Shown: piece by piece, positions 5,502-13,689 of the stretch
Numbering within the stretch: position 1 is the first letter of the stretch
How the letters are laid out: each line of letters starts with the position of its first letter
Origin: Bacteroidota bacterium
GTDB lineage: Bacteria > Bacteroidota > Bacteroidia > Chitinophagales > LD1
NCBI GenBank assembly: GCA_947479455.1
Contig: CANJZE010000009.1
Coordinates: 62,001 to 126,000 of the forward strand
Direction of reading: 5' to 3'
Length of the DNA: 64,000 nt
Notes under the pieces: model-generated
The model's input: the letters and a program-made list of their open reading frames with translations, nothing else
Databases searched by the model: none
Told to the model about the DNA's origin: nothing
Program-made: the position numbers and the translations under genes

Positions 5502-7769
5502 TTAGTAAGTTCTCTCTAACACAAACCAGCTGAAAGCACGCAGGTTCAACTTCACCATTGAATCACGCAGCATCGGGTCTATTTTTTTCCAGGCGCGTTC
5601 TAAAATTGTTTTGGCTTCGCGCTCGCAAAGTTCAATCGCCTTTACTTTATCGAGTAATGAAACTGCTTCTGTAATTAGCGGAATGCTTTCTGTTTTCATA
5701 CTCACAATCTTCCACAAACGCGCGCGGTCTTTTTTATCAAGCAGGGCAAGTGCTTTTGCGATGGGGTAAGTAATTTTCCCCGCAGTAATGTCTTCGCCTT
5801 TTGTTTTCAAATGGTCTTTGAATCCTTTCAAGTTGAGTGTATCGTCAATTATCTGAAACGAAATACCGAGTGCTTCAAAATAATTCCCCATCGCTTCTGC
5901 CTGTTCATCGGTTCCTTCGCCAAGCAAAACACCAATGCGCGCTAAGTAAGCAGCCGGTGCGGCAGACTTTAAACGATGCGTTGCAATTACTCTCTTCTGC
6001 AAAAGCTTTGCTACTTCATCATCTTTCAATGCAGCGGGCATCATGTAATCGAGCCCGTAAATATCCATTGCCTGCCCGCTATGCGAAGCACGCATAGCTT
6101 CGAAGTAAGCATTGTAAATTTTCACTTTACCTTCGGCATATTTATCAATGTGGTAAATACAATACTGCCCGATGAAATACGCAGCCGTTCCGCTGTTGAT
6201 TGCCGTAGCTTCACCATGCACTATGTGCGCGGCAGGTCCGCCTCTGCGCACCGTAGATTTATCCTGCACATCATCTACCATCAATGAACCAACGTGCATC
6301 AATTCAGGAAGAGCAAGCCAATCAATTGCTATTTGAGAGTTTCCTCCAACTGCATCGCAACAAGCAATGGTGGCATAACTACGCCAACTCTTTCCGCTTC
6401 GGTCGGTTATTTCGCGAATTGGTTTAATGAACTTTTCGATGTACGCATTCTTATCGAGCCCTTCGGTTAAATGTTTGTTTCCTTTTTTAGAAACAAGTTC
6501 TTCAAACTTTTCCTGTGTAGGGTCAAGCGGTAAAATTTTGCGCACCGAAGCAAGTGTAGCTTTTGAAACAGCTTTCAAAAACTCTTTCATGTTGCTGCTG
6601 TTTACAAAACCGTGACGCTCTATGTAAGCAGGGCCGCTCACTTTTTTGCCTTTCATTTTTCCGGTTACGTTCATTCTTCCTTCCCAAAAAGCGGGTTTCG
6701 AAATTACGGTGGCAAACTCCTGATTCGGAAAAGCGGCATCGGCAATTACCGATAAACCAAAATCAGGAACATCTAATTTCCATGTAGAAGGATACTCGTT
6801 GAAGGTGCGTGTACTCGTCCACAATTCGCCAACGGGCTTCAACGAAAATTTTGTAGAGTAATAACGTTTGCCTGCTTTATCAATCATGATTATAAACGAG
6901 CCGCAGTCTTCACCGGTTTTTAAATCAATCAAATCATAAGCAGTGAGTTCGCAGCCGTTGTCAAGTTGCATCGCAATCCAATTCCACGAAACATCTTTTT
7001 TAGCTTCATCAATTTGCCCTTCTTTTCTTTCGGCATGGCAACCGAATTCATGGTCGTACCAACCGCTTGCCGATTTAATTTTTAGTTTTTCTTTTTTCAG
7101 CTTCAAAGTTCCCTTCACTTCGCAGCGTGGAATGAAATAGTAGAACATATCTTCTGCCGAAACTCCGCGCACCACTCCATTGTCTCCGTGACGCACGGGT
7201 GCTTTCTTCGGGTTAAAATTTACATCAACGCCTAACTTCAATTCTTTGTGAGCGAGATGAAGCTGATACGACCCGTCTTTTAATTTCTCAAACGTGTTGC
7301 CATCGTAATTCAAATTCAATTTGGTGTAAGAAATGGTTGGTGTTTTCTTCAGCAACTCATCGGGATAAGGCATTACACCTTTGCTCAACATTTCAATTCC
7401 TGCTCTGCGGATATAAGGGTCTTTTACCAGTTCGCCTTTTTTCAAACGCTCCAAACCGAGTTTTGGTGCGCGCTTATCTACCAATGAAACGGTGTGATAT
7501 TTTTTTTCCTTCAAATCGCTGATGCCCCAGATAACGGAGTGCCCGTAATCTGATTTGCCAGTAGCTTTATCGTAACTAATGGCGTGCTGAAAAAACGAAG
7601 CGAAGAGCGAAAATTCTCTTCCGTCTTCTACTTTTATATGGCTGTGCATATACCACCATTCGGTAGAGGAAGAAAGATGCGGCAGGTCGTGAATTTTTAA
7701 ATCAATGGGACCGTCCTTAGGCCAGTCGGCTGCGAAGAATTTAGAAGTAGAAGGAGACTTTTTTTTCAT
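5502..7769 (-). CDS. CrtC/AttH-like hydratase-fold domain fused to polyprenyl diphosphate synthase
   Basis: Two unrelated isoprenoid domains in one 755-residue frame. Residues 1-390 look like the CrtC/AttH lipocalin-like fold (carotenoid 1,2-hydratase family): STEWWYMHSHI (35-45), ASGWYDHEFG (234-243) and SWNWIAMQLDNGCELTAYDL (261-280) match its signature blocks. After a charged linker (about 392-440), residues 440-755 form a trans-isoprenyl diphosphate synthase: first Asp motif DDVQD (499-503) followed by RR (508-509), second DDTLN (642-646), GEDITAGKITYPIA (658-671), and GKSWRS (459-464) in place of the usual GGKRLRP. Small residues G494/S495 before the first Asp motif suggest a C20 or longer product. 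No signal peptide, so cytoplasmic. Predicted role: make a prenyl diphosphate and hydrate or cyclise it or a derivative. The architecture is clear; the reaction is inference. Confidence 0.88.
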   Translation of the reverse strand: MKKKSPSTSKFFAADWPKDGPIDLKIHDLPHLSSSTEWWYMHSHIKVEDGREFSLFASFFQHAISYDKATGKSDYGHSVIWGISDLKEKKYHTVSLVDKRAPKLGLERLKKGELVKDPYIRRAGIEMLSKGVMPYPDELLKKTPTISYTKLNLNYDGNTFEKLKDGSYQLHLAHKELKLGVDVNFNPKKAPVRHGDNGVVRGVSAEDMFYYFIPRCEVKGTLKLKKEKLKIKSASGWYDHEFGCHAERKEGQIDEAKKDVSWNWIAMQLDNGCELTAYDLIDLKTGEDCGSFIIMIDKAGKRYYSTKFSLKPVGELWTSTRTFNEYPSTWKLDVPDFGLSVIADAAFPNQEFATVISKPAFWEGRMNVTGKMKGKKVSGPAYIERHGFVNSSNMKEFLKAVSKATLASVRKILPLDPTQEKFEELVSKKGNKHLTEGLDKNAYIEKFIKPIREITDRSGKSWRSYATIACCDAVGGNSQIAIDWLALPELMHVGSLMVDDVQDKSTVRRGGPAAHIVHGEATAINSGTAAYFIGQYCIYHIDKYAEGKVKIYNAYFEAMRASHSGQAMDIYGLDYMMPAALKDDEVAKLLQKRVIATHRLKSAAPAAYLARIGVLLGEGTDEQAEAMGNYFEALGISFQIIDDTLNLKGFKDHLKTKGEDITAGKITYPIAKALALLDKKDRARLWKIVSMKTESIPLITEAVSLLDKVKAIELCEREAKTILERAWKKIDPMLRDSMVKLNLRAFSWFVLERTY

Positions 7770-7924
7770 TAAGCAGCGTTACATTTTTTTCGAGGATGCG
7801 ATAATAGAGAATTAATAAAGTTGTGGTCATTCTATTTTTCATCTGGTTAAGTGAGTCAACTAAGTTTTGAGAAAAACGCTGGTTGATTCTCTTTCTGCCT
7901 CTCATTAATGAGGAAAAGGAAAAT

Positions 7925-7955
7925 TTGTAAAACCAAAATCAATACTGTTACTTTG
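7925..7955 (+). promoter_or_regulatory. possible promoter of the DUF4160/DUF2442 pair
   Basis: TTG at 7925-7927, a 20-base spacer and TTACTTTG at 7948-7955 (seven of eight to TAnnTTTG). The same TTACTTTG octamer lies upstream of the dehydrogenase gene at 166-173. The start codon at 7984 is 28 bases downstream. Confidence 0.4.
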
Positions 7956-7983
7956 AAAAAAATTTCCGAAGCCTGTTATATCT

Positions 7984-8238
7984 ATGTTTTACGGACTGAT
8001 TGTTACCATGTATTTTTTAGATACTAAACAGCACAAGCATCCGCACATACACGTAAAATACGGAGAGTATGAAGTTGTTTTGAAAATTCCTGATGGCGAA
8101 GTTTTAGAAGGAGACTTGCCAAAAGGCAAAATGAAATTAGCAAAGGCATGGATTGAAATTCATCAGGACGAGTTGATGGCAAATTGGGAACTCGCAGTAA
8201 AAGGAAATGAAATTTTTAAAATTGACCCGCTTAAATAA
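7984..8238 (+). CDS. DUF4160 domain protein
   Basis: 84 residues with the DUF4160 hallmark PHIHVKYGEYEVVLKI (about 21-36) and the helix KLAKAWIEIHQDELMANWELAV. Molecular function is unknown; DUF4160 genes usually precede a DUF2442 gene, as here, and the pairs are often listed as possible toxin-antitoxin modules without proof. The ATG at 7984 gives MFYGLIVTMYF; four family-like codons before it (PVIS) are open but offer no standard start. The next gene begins five bases after the stop, so the two form an operon. Confidence 0.75.
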   Translation: MFYGLIVTMYFLDTKQHKHPHIHVKYGEYEVVLKIPDGEVLEGDLPKGKMKLAKAWIEIHQDELMANWELAVKGNEIFKIDPLK

Positions 8239-8243
8239 AGTAT

Positions 8244-8477
8244 ATGAATCCGAGAGTGGAAAAAGTAAAACCGCAAGCTGATTATACTTTGCACCTTGTT
8301 TTTAAAAATGGCGAGGTGAAAACTTTTGATGTAAAACCTTATCTGGAAACGGGTGTTTTTAAAGCGTTGAAAAACACTGTGCTTTTTGCTACTGCACGTG
8401 CCGAATATGGCACGGTGGTTTGGCAAAACAATATTGACTTTGACCCTGACACTTTGTATTTAGAAGGCACCGCTTAA
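8244..8477 (+). CDS. DUF2442 domain protein
   Basis: 77 residues. The pattern YTLHLVFKNGEVKTFDVKPYLETGVFKALKN followed by FATARAEYGTVVWQNNIDFDPDTLYLEG is the standard DUF2442 layout: a beta-rich half with FxNGExxxFDV, then VxWxxxxDxxPDTLY. It is translated just after the DUF4160 gene. Function is not established; proteins of this family are proposed partners of small DUF4160 proteins. Convergent with the YdeI-like gene 17 bases on. Confidence 0.8.
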   Translation: MNPRVEKVKPQADYTLHLVFKNGEVKTFDVKPYLETGVFKALKNTVLFATARAEYGTVVWQNNIDFDPDTLYLEGTA

Positions 8478-8494
8478 ATTTCAAATCACTTCTC

Positions 8495-8989
8495 CTACTT
8501 CAACGCCCTTATCATTTCTCCATAATGCAAACCTCGCAACATGGCGCTGAGGGTTTGGGAAATTCGCTTGGCTTTGGTGGCATCGGTTTTGGCGCTGTCA
8601 ATCCACTTGCTGAAATACCGTTGCTCGGAGCCCGAAAGCTTTTTGAAGTTTTCAATTGCCTTGGGTTCATCTTCGAGGCAAGCCATTAAATCTGCATTAA
8701 ACGCAAAAGCCGATTCATCTAAAACCAATTGCACTTGCAGTTGCGCGCCTTTGCGTTTGCCAATGGCTTTACGCATGGCGGCATTCAGCGGCATTATGAA
8801 ATCGCCTTCGCCCATGGGTATAAGGGCTACTTGCTTAATGGTATGGTTATCTAATTTGCCTTTTACACGAAACGATTTTTTGAGCGCAGAAAGTTGTTGC
8901 GCCTGTTCAGCAGGTATAACAATATGAGTCCAGCCGGTTTTTTCGCCCTGCTCATCAAATTTTAAAATGGTGGTGGTGAATTTTATCAT
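8495..8989 (-). CDS. YdeI/OmpD-associated family protein (DUF1905 plus YdeI)
   Basis: 164 residues in two halves. The N-terminal DUF1905 barrel runs from KFTTTILKFDE through GWTHIVIPAEQAQQL to FRVKGKLDNHTIKQVALIPMGEGDFIMPLNAAMRKAIGKRKG. The C-terminal YdeI-type helical part reads LMACLEDEPKAIENFKKLSGSEQRYFSKWIDSAKTDATKAKRI. No signal peptide, so cytoplasmic. YdeI proteins have been linked to envelope stress and peptide resistance in enterobacteria, but no biochemical activity is known to me. Same strand as the secreted-protein gene nine bases upstream, so co-transcription is possible. Confidence 0.8.
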   Translation of the reverse strand: MIKFTTTILKFDEQGEKTGWTHIVIPAEQAQQLSALKKSFRVKGKLDNHTIKQVALIPMGEGDFIMPLNAAMRKAIGKRKGAQLQVQLVLDESAFAFNADLMACLEDEPKAIENFKKLSGSEQRYFSKWIDSAKTDATKAKRISQTLSAMLRGLHYGEMIRALK

Positions 8990-8998
8990 GAAGAACTA

Positions 8999-10570
8999 TT
9001 ACTGCTTTACCAATTTGCAATTAGCTATAGAAACTTTATTGCCGCTCAAGCCATTGCCATACAACTGAACGGTATAAACGCCTGCGGCTAATTGTTTCAC
9101 ACTAAAATTTTGCTTGGTAGAATACTTAGGAATCTGTTGCTCCATTACTACTCTGCCGCTCAAATCTTCAATCTTCAATTTTAAATCTTCAATGCTCTCC
9201 CATTCAACCCAGTTATAATCAAACTGCACTTCATCGGTAGCGGGGTTAGGGAAAACTTTTAGCCAGGGGGGTTGTGTGTAAAGAGGTTTTATATCGCTGT
9301 ATATGGTATCGCAGGCACTGCCGAGGAGGCGGCCGAGGCGGTAGTTGGGTGAAAACTGTAGTGAAAAAGCATCTAATTTAGTAAGCACTACGCTACGTAC
9401 ACCTACATGACAGGAAACTCCTCCACTATCAGGGAAGTCTATTGTACTCATGAATCTGCAACCACCTTTTGGCCCAATGTATATTTTACCATCAGGACCA
9501 TATTGTGTGAAATTGAAATAATATTTACCACCACTTGCATAAACAGTATCAGTAAAATAATCTACCGTACCTACCGTATCTAAACTGGCTTCCACATCGG
9601 GCGCTTCTAAATCGTACTGAAAAACAAAGCGGGACATACACAGATATAAATAACGGTTATTAGCACTTAAATCGCTCCCTTCAATATAATCTATAGTAGC
9701 GCCCGAAAAACTGTCTATTTCAAATACAGGATTCAAATGATGCAATAGTTGTAAATCACAACTACATCTATCAAACGAATAAATATCTGTGCCGTGCGCT
9801 GTACCCGTTTTCACAAAAACACTGCCGTCTAATGAAAAATATGATTTTATCCCGTCCGTCCAATCATAGGTTGTACCAAGACATTGAGATGATATAAAGA
9901 CTAATGTATCTGGTGTAAGTAAAAATTTATTGACGCAATTTGTTTCGACTTGCATGTATAAAATCCACCAGTCTCTACCATTGGCATGACGACAAGCATT
10001 AACACCACCGCAGGTTGGTCTAACCGTAGAAAGAAGCTGATTTTTTTTACTTGCCTCTAATTTCCCATCAGTCCTTTTTTTGATTACACTATAACACATT
10101 GAGCCCTTCCAAACTGGAGGGATAGTGTCAGCACGTTCATGAAATAGATAAAAAATGGAATCGTGTTGTGGTTGTGGTAGAGCAAAATGTGAATATGCAA
10201 CGGAATAGCTGTAATAACCTTGTAGTTCTTGAGTTCTACAATATTCCCAAAATGAGCCATAGTTTAAGCTATCTCCGTTAATAGTATTATGAGACGCACT
10301 GTCTTTTATTCTCATCCCATTGGTATAAAAAAGGAGATTGCCATCTACATCGCAAAAAGTGTGATTGGTGTAATCGAAAATCATTTCTCTAGGTACATCA
10401 GAAACAATAAAATTGTTTCCGATAAATTGCCCTTGGGAATTTCCCCTCCTCAAAATGGTTGAGTCCTGCAATTCAGGTTTAAATCCCCATAGCCAAGTAT
10501 TATCATACTTCTGTGCATTCAACAAAAGCCCAAAACTCAAAAGATAAAACAGAGAGATTGCCTTTTTCAT
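8999..10570 (-). CDS. T9SS type A-sorted secreted protein, propeller-like
   Basis: 523 residues. A Sec signal peptide (MKKAISLFYLLSFGLLLNAQ) is followed by a region of about 410 residues rich in Trp, Tyr and Asp, with repeating strands such as NGRDWWILYMQ, YFSLDGSVFVKTG and GPDGKIYIGPKGG, which suggests a beta-propeller. The last 85 residues or so are a T9SS type A sorting domain (VFPNPATDEVQFDYN, then DLSGRVVMEQQI, then LAAGVYTVQLYGNG). It is predicted to cross the outer membrane through the type IX machine and be released or anchored. Function of the main domain is unknown. The start lies seven bases after a 71-bp copy of the comM 3' end, implying that it once followed comM directly. Confidence 0.85.
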   Translation of the reverse strand: MKKAISLFYLLSFGLLLNAQKYDNTWLWGFKPELQDSTILRRGNSQGQFIGNNFIVSDVPREMIFDYTNHTFCDVDGNLLFYTNGMRIKDSASHNTINGDSLNYGSFWEYCRTQELQGYYSYSVAYSHFALPQPQHDSIFYLFHERADTIPPVWKGSMCYSVIKKRTDGKLEASKKNQLLSTVRPTCGGVNACRHANGRDWWILYMQVETNCVNKFLLTPDTLVFISSQCLGTTYDWTDGIKSYFSLDGSVFVKTGTAHGTDIYSFDRCSCDLQLLHHLNPVFEIDSFSGATIDYIEGSDLSANNRYLYLCMSRFVFQYDLEAPDVEASLDTVGTVDYFTDTVYASGGKYYFNFTQYGPDGKIYIGPKGGCRFMSTIDFPDSGGVSCHVGVRSVVLTKLDAFSLQFSPNYRLGRLLGSACDTIYSDIKPLYTQPPWLKVFPNPATDEVQFDYNWVEWESIEDLKLKIEDLSGRVVMEQQIPKYSTKQNFSVKQLAAGVYTVQLYGNGLSGNKVSIANCKLVKQ

Positions 10571-10577
10571 GTTGAGG

Positions 10578-10648
10578 TTTTATGCCGCCCAGTCTTCTCT
10601 ATCCAAACTTCTAAACTGAATGGCTTCGGCAAGGTGTTCGGTTTTAAT
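10578..10648 (-). repeat. displaced copy of the comM 3' end (71-bp direct repeat)
   Basis: Identical over 71 bases to 11282-11352, which contains the last 22 codons of comM and its stop. The duplicate lies on the far side of the toxin-antitoxin pair, next to the secreted-protein gene. It marks the original comM terminus, or an attachment-like site, bounding a 704-bp inserted unit. Confidence 0.9.
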
Positions 10649-10673
10649 GGAGAAGTGCATAGATGCTAATGGG

Positions 10674-11024
10674 TTAATCAATACCTAACTGAAATGAAAG
10701 TGCTGAAATAATTTCCTGTTGCACTGTTTCATCTTCTACCTCGCCATACTTCTTTACAAGGCGTTTCTTATCGAGCGTTCTTATTTGATAGCAAAGCACT
10801 ATTGATTCTTTTTTTAAGCCCGATAGTTTTGACGGAAGCTGGGCTTCGTTAGGATAAATGCTGCGGTTCTTTTTTCTGGAAGTTATGGGAAGCACATTCA
10901 CCACAGCAAGCACTTCATTGATTTGATTTTCGCTGATAACCATTACCGGCCGGGTTTTTCCTTGCTCTGAACCTACAACAGGGTCTAAGTTCGCCAGCCA
11001 TATCGTCCACCGCTCAAACTTCAT
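10674..11024 (-). CDS. MazF/PemK family toxin (endoribonuclease)
   Basis: 116 residues. WTIWLANLDPVVGSEQGKTRPVMVIS (about 6-31) is the canonical MazF/PemK barrel start with the G-x-E-x-x-K-x-R-P signature, followed by VLPITSRKK and SIVLCYQIRTLDKKRLVKKYGEV. Expected activity is sequence-specific mRNA cleavage, neutralised by the upstream antitoxin. The start overlaps the antitoxin stop by four bases, indicating translational coupling. The gene lies inside the 704-bp unit bounded by comM-end repeats. Confidence 0.9.
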   Translation of the reverse strand: MKFERWTIWLANLDPVVGSEQGKTRPVMVISENQINEVLAVVNVLPITSRKKNRSIYPNEAQLPSKLSGLKKESIVLCYQIRTLDKKRLVKKYGEVEDETVQQEIISALSFQLGID

Positions 11025-11248
11025 AGCCCTTCGTTGTTTATACTTTCAAAATCACTGTTCACTTCCTTCATATCCTGCATGTAAAGAGGGTCAGCAGCCG
11101 CGTGTTTCATCAGCTTCATTTTGTCTTTTTTCGACAGTGGCATTTCTTCTACCGTAACCATCACTTTCTTTTTTGAAGGAAAGTTTTGCGGAAGGTTGAT
11201 AGTGAGTTGATGGTTTTTAGGCACATCATATATTTCTTTGAACGACAT
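11021..11248 (-). CDS. antitoxin of the MazF-type pair
   Basis: 75 residues, directly upstream of and overlapping the toxin gene. The N-terminal half (LTINLPQNFPSKKKVMVTVEEMPLS) is strand-forming and probably the dimerising or DNA-binding part; the C-terminal half is charged and helical (KKDKMKLMKHAAADPLYMQDMKEVNSDFESIN), as expected for the segment that wraps the toxin. I assign it by position and composition rather than by a named family. Such antitoxins usually repress their own promoter, which would lie in the 33-base gap before comM's stop. Confidence 0.75.
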   Translation of the reverse strand: MSFKEIYDVPKNHQLTINLPQNFPSKKKVMVTVEEMPLSKKDKMKLMKHAAADPLYMQDMKEVNSDFESINNEGL

Positions 11249-11281
11249 ACAATAAATTTTAAACGAAGTTACACAAATTGA

Positions 11282-11352
11282 TTTTATGCCGCCCAGTCTT
11301 CTCTATCCAAACTTCTAAACTGAATGGCTTCGGCAAGGTGTTCGGTTTTAAT
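11282..11352 (-). repeat. comM 3' end, resident copy of the 71-bp direct repeat
   Basis: This copy is in frame with comM and includes its stop codon; it is identical to 10578-10648. The region between the two copies contains only the toxin-antitoxin pair and short spacers. Confidence 0.9.
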
Positions 11353-12828
11353 TTCTTCACTACCTGCTAAATCGGCAATGGTGCGGCTCACTTTTATAAT
11401 GCGGTCGTAAGCGCGGGCAGAGAGATTTAATTTTTGCATGGCCCGGCTCAATAAGGTTTTTCCGGCATCTGTAATCAGGCAAATTTCCTGCACTAATTGC
11501 GGTTCCATTTGCGCATTGCAATACAAATTGTTTTTGTCTTCGAATCGTTTCAGTTGAATTTCGCGCGCCTTCACCACGCGTTCACGAATGTTTTCGCTAC
11601 GCTCAAATTTTTTTCGGCTCGAAAGTTCATCGAATGAAACAGGCGTAACCTCTACATGCAAATCAATACGGTCCATGAGCGGACCGGAAATTTTGTTGAG
11701 GTATTTTTGTACCACTCCTGGTGCACAAACACATTCTTTTTCTGGATGATTAAAATAACCACAGGGGCAAGGATTCATACTAGCCACCAACATGAACGAT
11801 GCAGGATAAGTAACCGAAAACTTAGAGCGCGAAATAGTAACCATACGTTCTTCCATGGGTTGGCGCATTACTTCTAACACCGTCCGTTTGAACTCGGGCA
11901 ATTCATCTAAAAACAAGACACCATTATGCGCCAAAGAAATTTCACCCGGGTGAGGATTGCTGCCTCCGCCAACTAAGGCTACATCGCTAATGGTATGATG
12001 AGGCGAACGAAAAGGCCTTTGATAAACGAGTGATGAATTTTTTGAAAGCTTTCCAGCCACCGAATAAATTTTAGTGGTTTCCAATGCTTCGTTTAAACCC
12101 AAAGGTGGAAGAATGGTAGAGAATCTTTTTGCCAGCATGGTTTTGCCCGCTCCCGGTGGACCAATCAAAATTACATTGTGTCCGCCTGCAGCTGCAATTT
12201 CCAACGCGCGTTTAATATTCTCCTGTCCTTTTACATCGGCAAAATCGTATTCGGTTTGCAACACATTGTTTTCAAATTCGGCACGCGTATCCACTACCGT
12301 TGGTTTCAGCTCGCCTTTGCCTTCTAAAAAATCAATTACTTCTTTCAGGTTCTCTGCACCTAGCACATCAAGGTTATTGACGATGGCGGCTTCGCGAGCA
12401 TTTTGTTTGGGCAATATAATTCCTTTGAATTTTTCTTTGCGTGCTTGTATAGCAATAGGCAGCGCGCCTTTAATAGGAAGAATGCCGCCATCGAGCGAAA
12501 GCTCGCCCATGATGATATAGTCCTTGAGCGCATCGGCTTTCATTTGATTAGACGAAGCCAGAATGCCAATAGCCATAGGTAAATCGTAAGCAGTTCCCTC
12601 TTTGCGAATGTCGGCAGGAGATAGATTCAACACAATTCGTGCGCGAGGCATGCGCAGTTTAGCGTGTTTAATGGCAAGTTCAATTCGCGATATTCCCTCG
12701 CGCACTGCACTATCGGGAAGCCCTACCACCACATAATTCAGTTTGCCTTCACCCGCTACATTTACTTCGATTGTGATGGTAGCCGCATCCACACCGTAAA
12801 CCGCGCTTCCAAATGTTTTTACCAGCAT
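11284..12828 (-). CDS. comM: ComM/YifB family Mg-chelatase-like AAA+ ATPase
   Basis: 514 residues. The N-terminal ChlI-like (Lon-protease-fold) domain (about 1-175) includes VVGLPDSAVREGISRIE and LNLSPADIRKEGTAYDLPMA. The AAA+ core has Walker A GPPGAGKT at 223-230, Walker B GVLFLDELPEF and a Cys-rich finger NPCPCGYFNHPEKECVC. The C-terminal lid has LNLSARAYDRIIKVSRTIADLAG. In other bacteria ComM is a hexameric branch-migration helicase used in natural transformation and recombination. Its last 22 codons are duplicated at 10578, so insertion of the toxin-antitoxin unit left a complete comM gene. Confidence 0.95.
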   Translation of the reverse strand: MLVKTFGSAVYGVDAATITIEVNVAGEGKLNYVVVGLPDSAVREGISRIELAIKHAKLRMPRARIVLNLSPADIRKEGTAYDLPMAIGILASSNQMKADALKDYIIMGELSLDGGILPIKGALPIAIQARKEKFKGIILPKQNAREAAIVNNLDVLGAENLKEVIDFLEGKGELKPTVVDTRAEFENNVLQTEYDFADVKGQENIKRALEIAAAGGHNVILIGPPGAGKTMLAKRFSTILPPLGLNEALETTKIYSVAGKLSKNSSLVYQRPFRSPHHTISDVALVGGGSNPHPGEISLAHNGVLFLDELPEFKRTVLEVMRQPMEERMVTISRSKFSVTYPASFMLVASMNPCPCGYFNHPEKECVCAPGVVQKYLNKISGPLMDRIDLHVEVTPVSFDELSSRKKFERSENIRERVVKAREIQLKRFEDKNNLYCNAQMEPQLVQEICLITDAGKTLLSRAMQKLNLSARAYDRIIKVSRTIADLAGSEEIKTEHLAEAIQFRSLDREDWAA

Positions 12829-12978
12829 AAAAAAGAATGATGCGAACTAAAGTAAAAACATTGAATGATTTATGAAGCATTGAAAAAGAAATGTCACCCT
12901 TACAGCCCGCAAAAAAACATTCACCCATCTTTTGCGTTATTATATTTATAAAGCATTTTCACTCAACACATTTTTAGT

Positions 12979-13632
12979 ATGAGCAGACGCGAACAAACTC
13001 TTAGCGAAGAAAAAGCAAACTACATTACACATGCATTCGGCATTTTGTTTTCGCTCATTGCAATTCCGGTGTTATTGATTTATGCAGCAGAAAAGAGCAG
13101 TGCTTCCAACGTATGGGGTGTAGCCGTTTTTAGTTTTGGAATGCTGATGGTCTATATGGCTTCGACTATTTATCATGCAGTAAAACAAAACACCAAAGCC
13201 AAGCGCGTGCTGCGCATTTTTGACCACATCGGCATTTTTGTAATGATAGGCGGTAGCTATACACCACTTGTTATAAAGTACACCGATACCGAAACAGCCA
13301 CTTTATTTCTGGGAACGATGTGGGGGATAATTCTGTTCGGAAGTTTTTTGAAAATTTTTTTTACCGGAAAATATTTGCTGCTCGAAGTAGGAATTTACCT
13401 CGCGCTTGGCTGGATGATTGTTTTCATCATTAAACCGTTGATTGCAAATATGCCTTCGCAAATTTTTCTTTTCATTTTAGTGAGTGGAATTTTTTATTCG
13501 ATTGGCGTGGTATTCTATTTATGGAAGAAATTGAATTACCATCATGCCGTGTGGCATGTGTTTGTTTTAGCGGGAACAGTCACTCATTTTTTCGCTGTCT
13601 ACAATAGTATTCCTCTCCACATAAAACTTTAG
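12979..13632 (+). CDS. hemolysin III / PAQR family membrane protein
   Basis: 217 residues with seven predicted membrane helices, starting with NYITHAFGILFSLIAIPVLLIYA. Conserved PAQR polar positions are present: the His in ASTIYHAV, the D-H in FDHIGIFVMIGGSYTP, and the final pair in HHAVWHVFVLAGTVTHF. These residues bind zinc in eukaryotic adiponectin receptors, which act as ceramidases. Bacterial members (YqfA/hemolysin III) are probably lipid-active or membrane-fluidity proteins rather than haemolysins. The nearest gene is the serine hydrolase downstream, which has its own promoter-like sequence. Confidence 0.9.
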   Translation: MSRREQTLSEEKANYITHAFGILFSLIAIPVLLIYAAEKSSASNVWGVAVFSFGMLMVYMASTIYHAVKQNTKAKRVLRIFDHIGIFVMIGGSYTPLVIKYTDTETATLFLGTMWGIILFGSFLKIFFTGKYLLLEVGIYLALGWMIVFIIKPLIANMPSQIFLFILVSGIFYSIGVVFYLWKKLNYHHAVWHVFVLAGTVTHFFAVYNSIPLHIKL

Positions 13633-13642
13633 TTATCAGCGC

Positions 13643-13672
13643 TTGCAGGTTTTTAGCTGAAACATATCTTCG
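13643..13672 (+). promoter_or_regulatory. promoter of the serine hydrolase gene
   Basis: TTG at 13643-13645, a 19-base spacer and TATCTTCG at 13665-13672 (TAnnTTTG with one change). The ATG at 13690 is 17 bases downstream of the box, so the leader would be only about 10 bases. Confidence 0.5.
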
Positions 13673-13689
13673 CGCTTTCAGTAAAAAGA

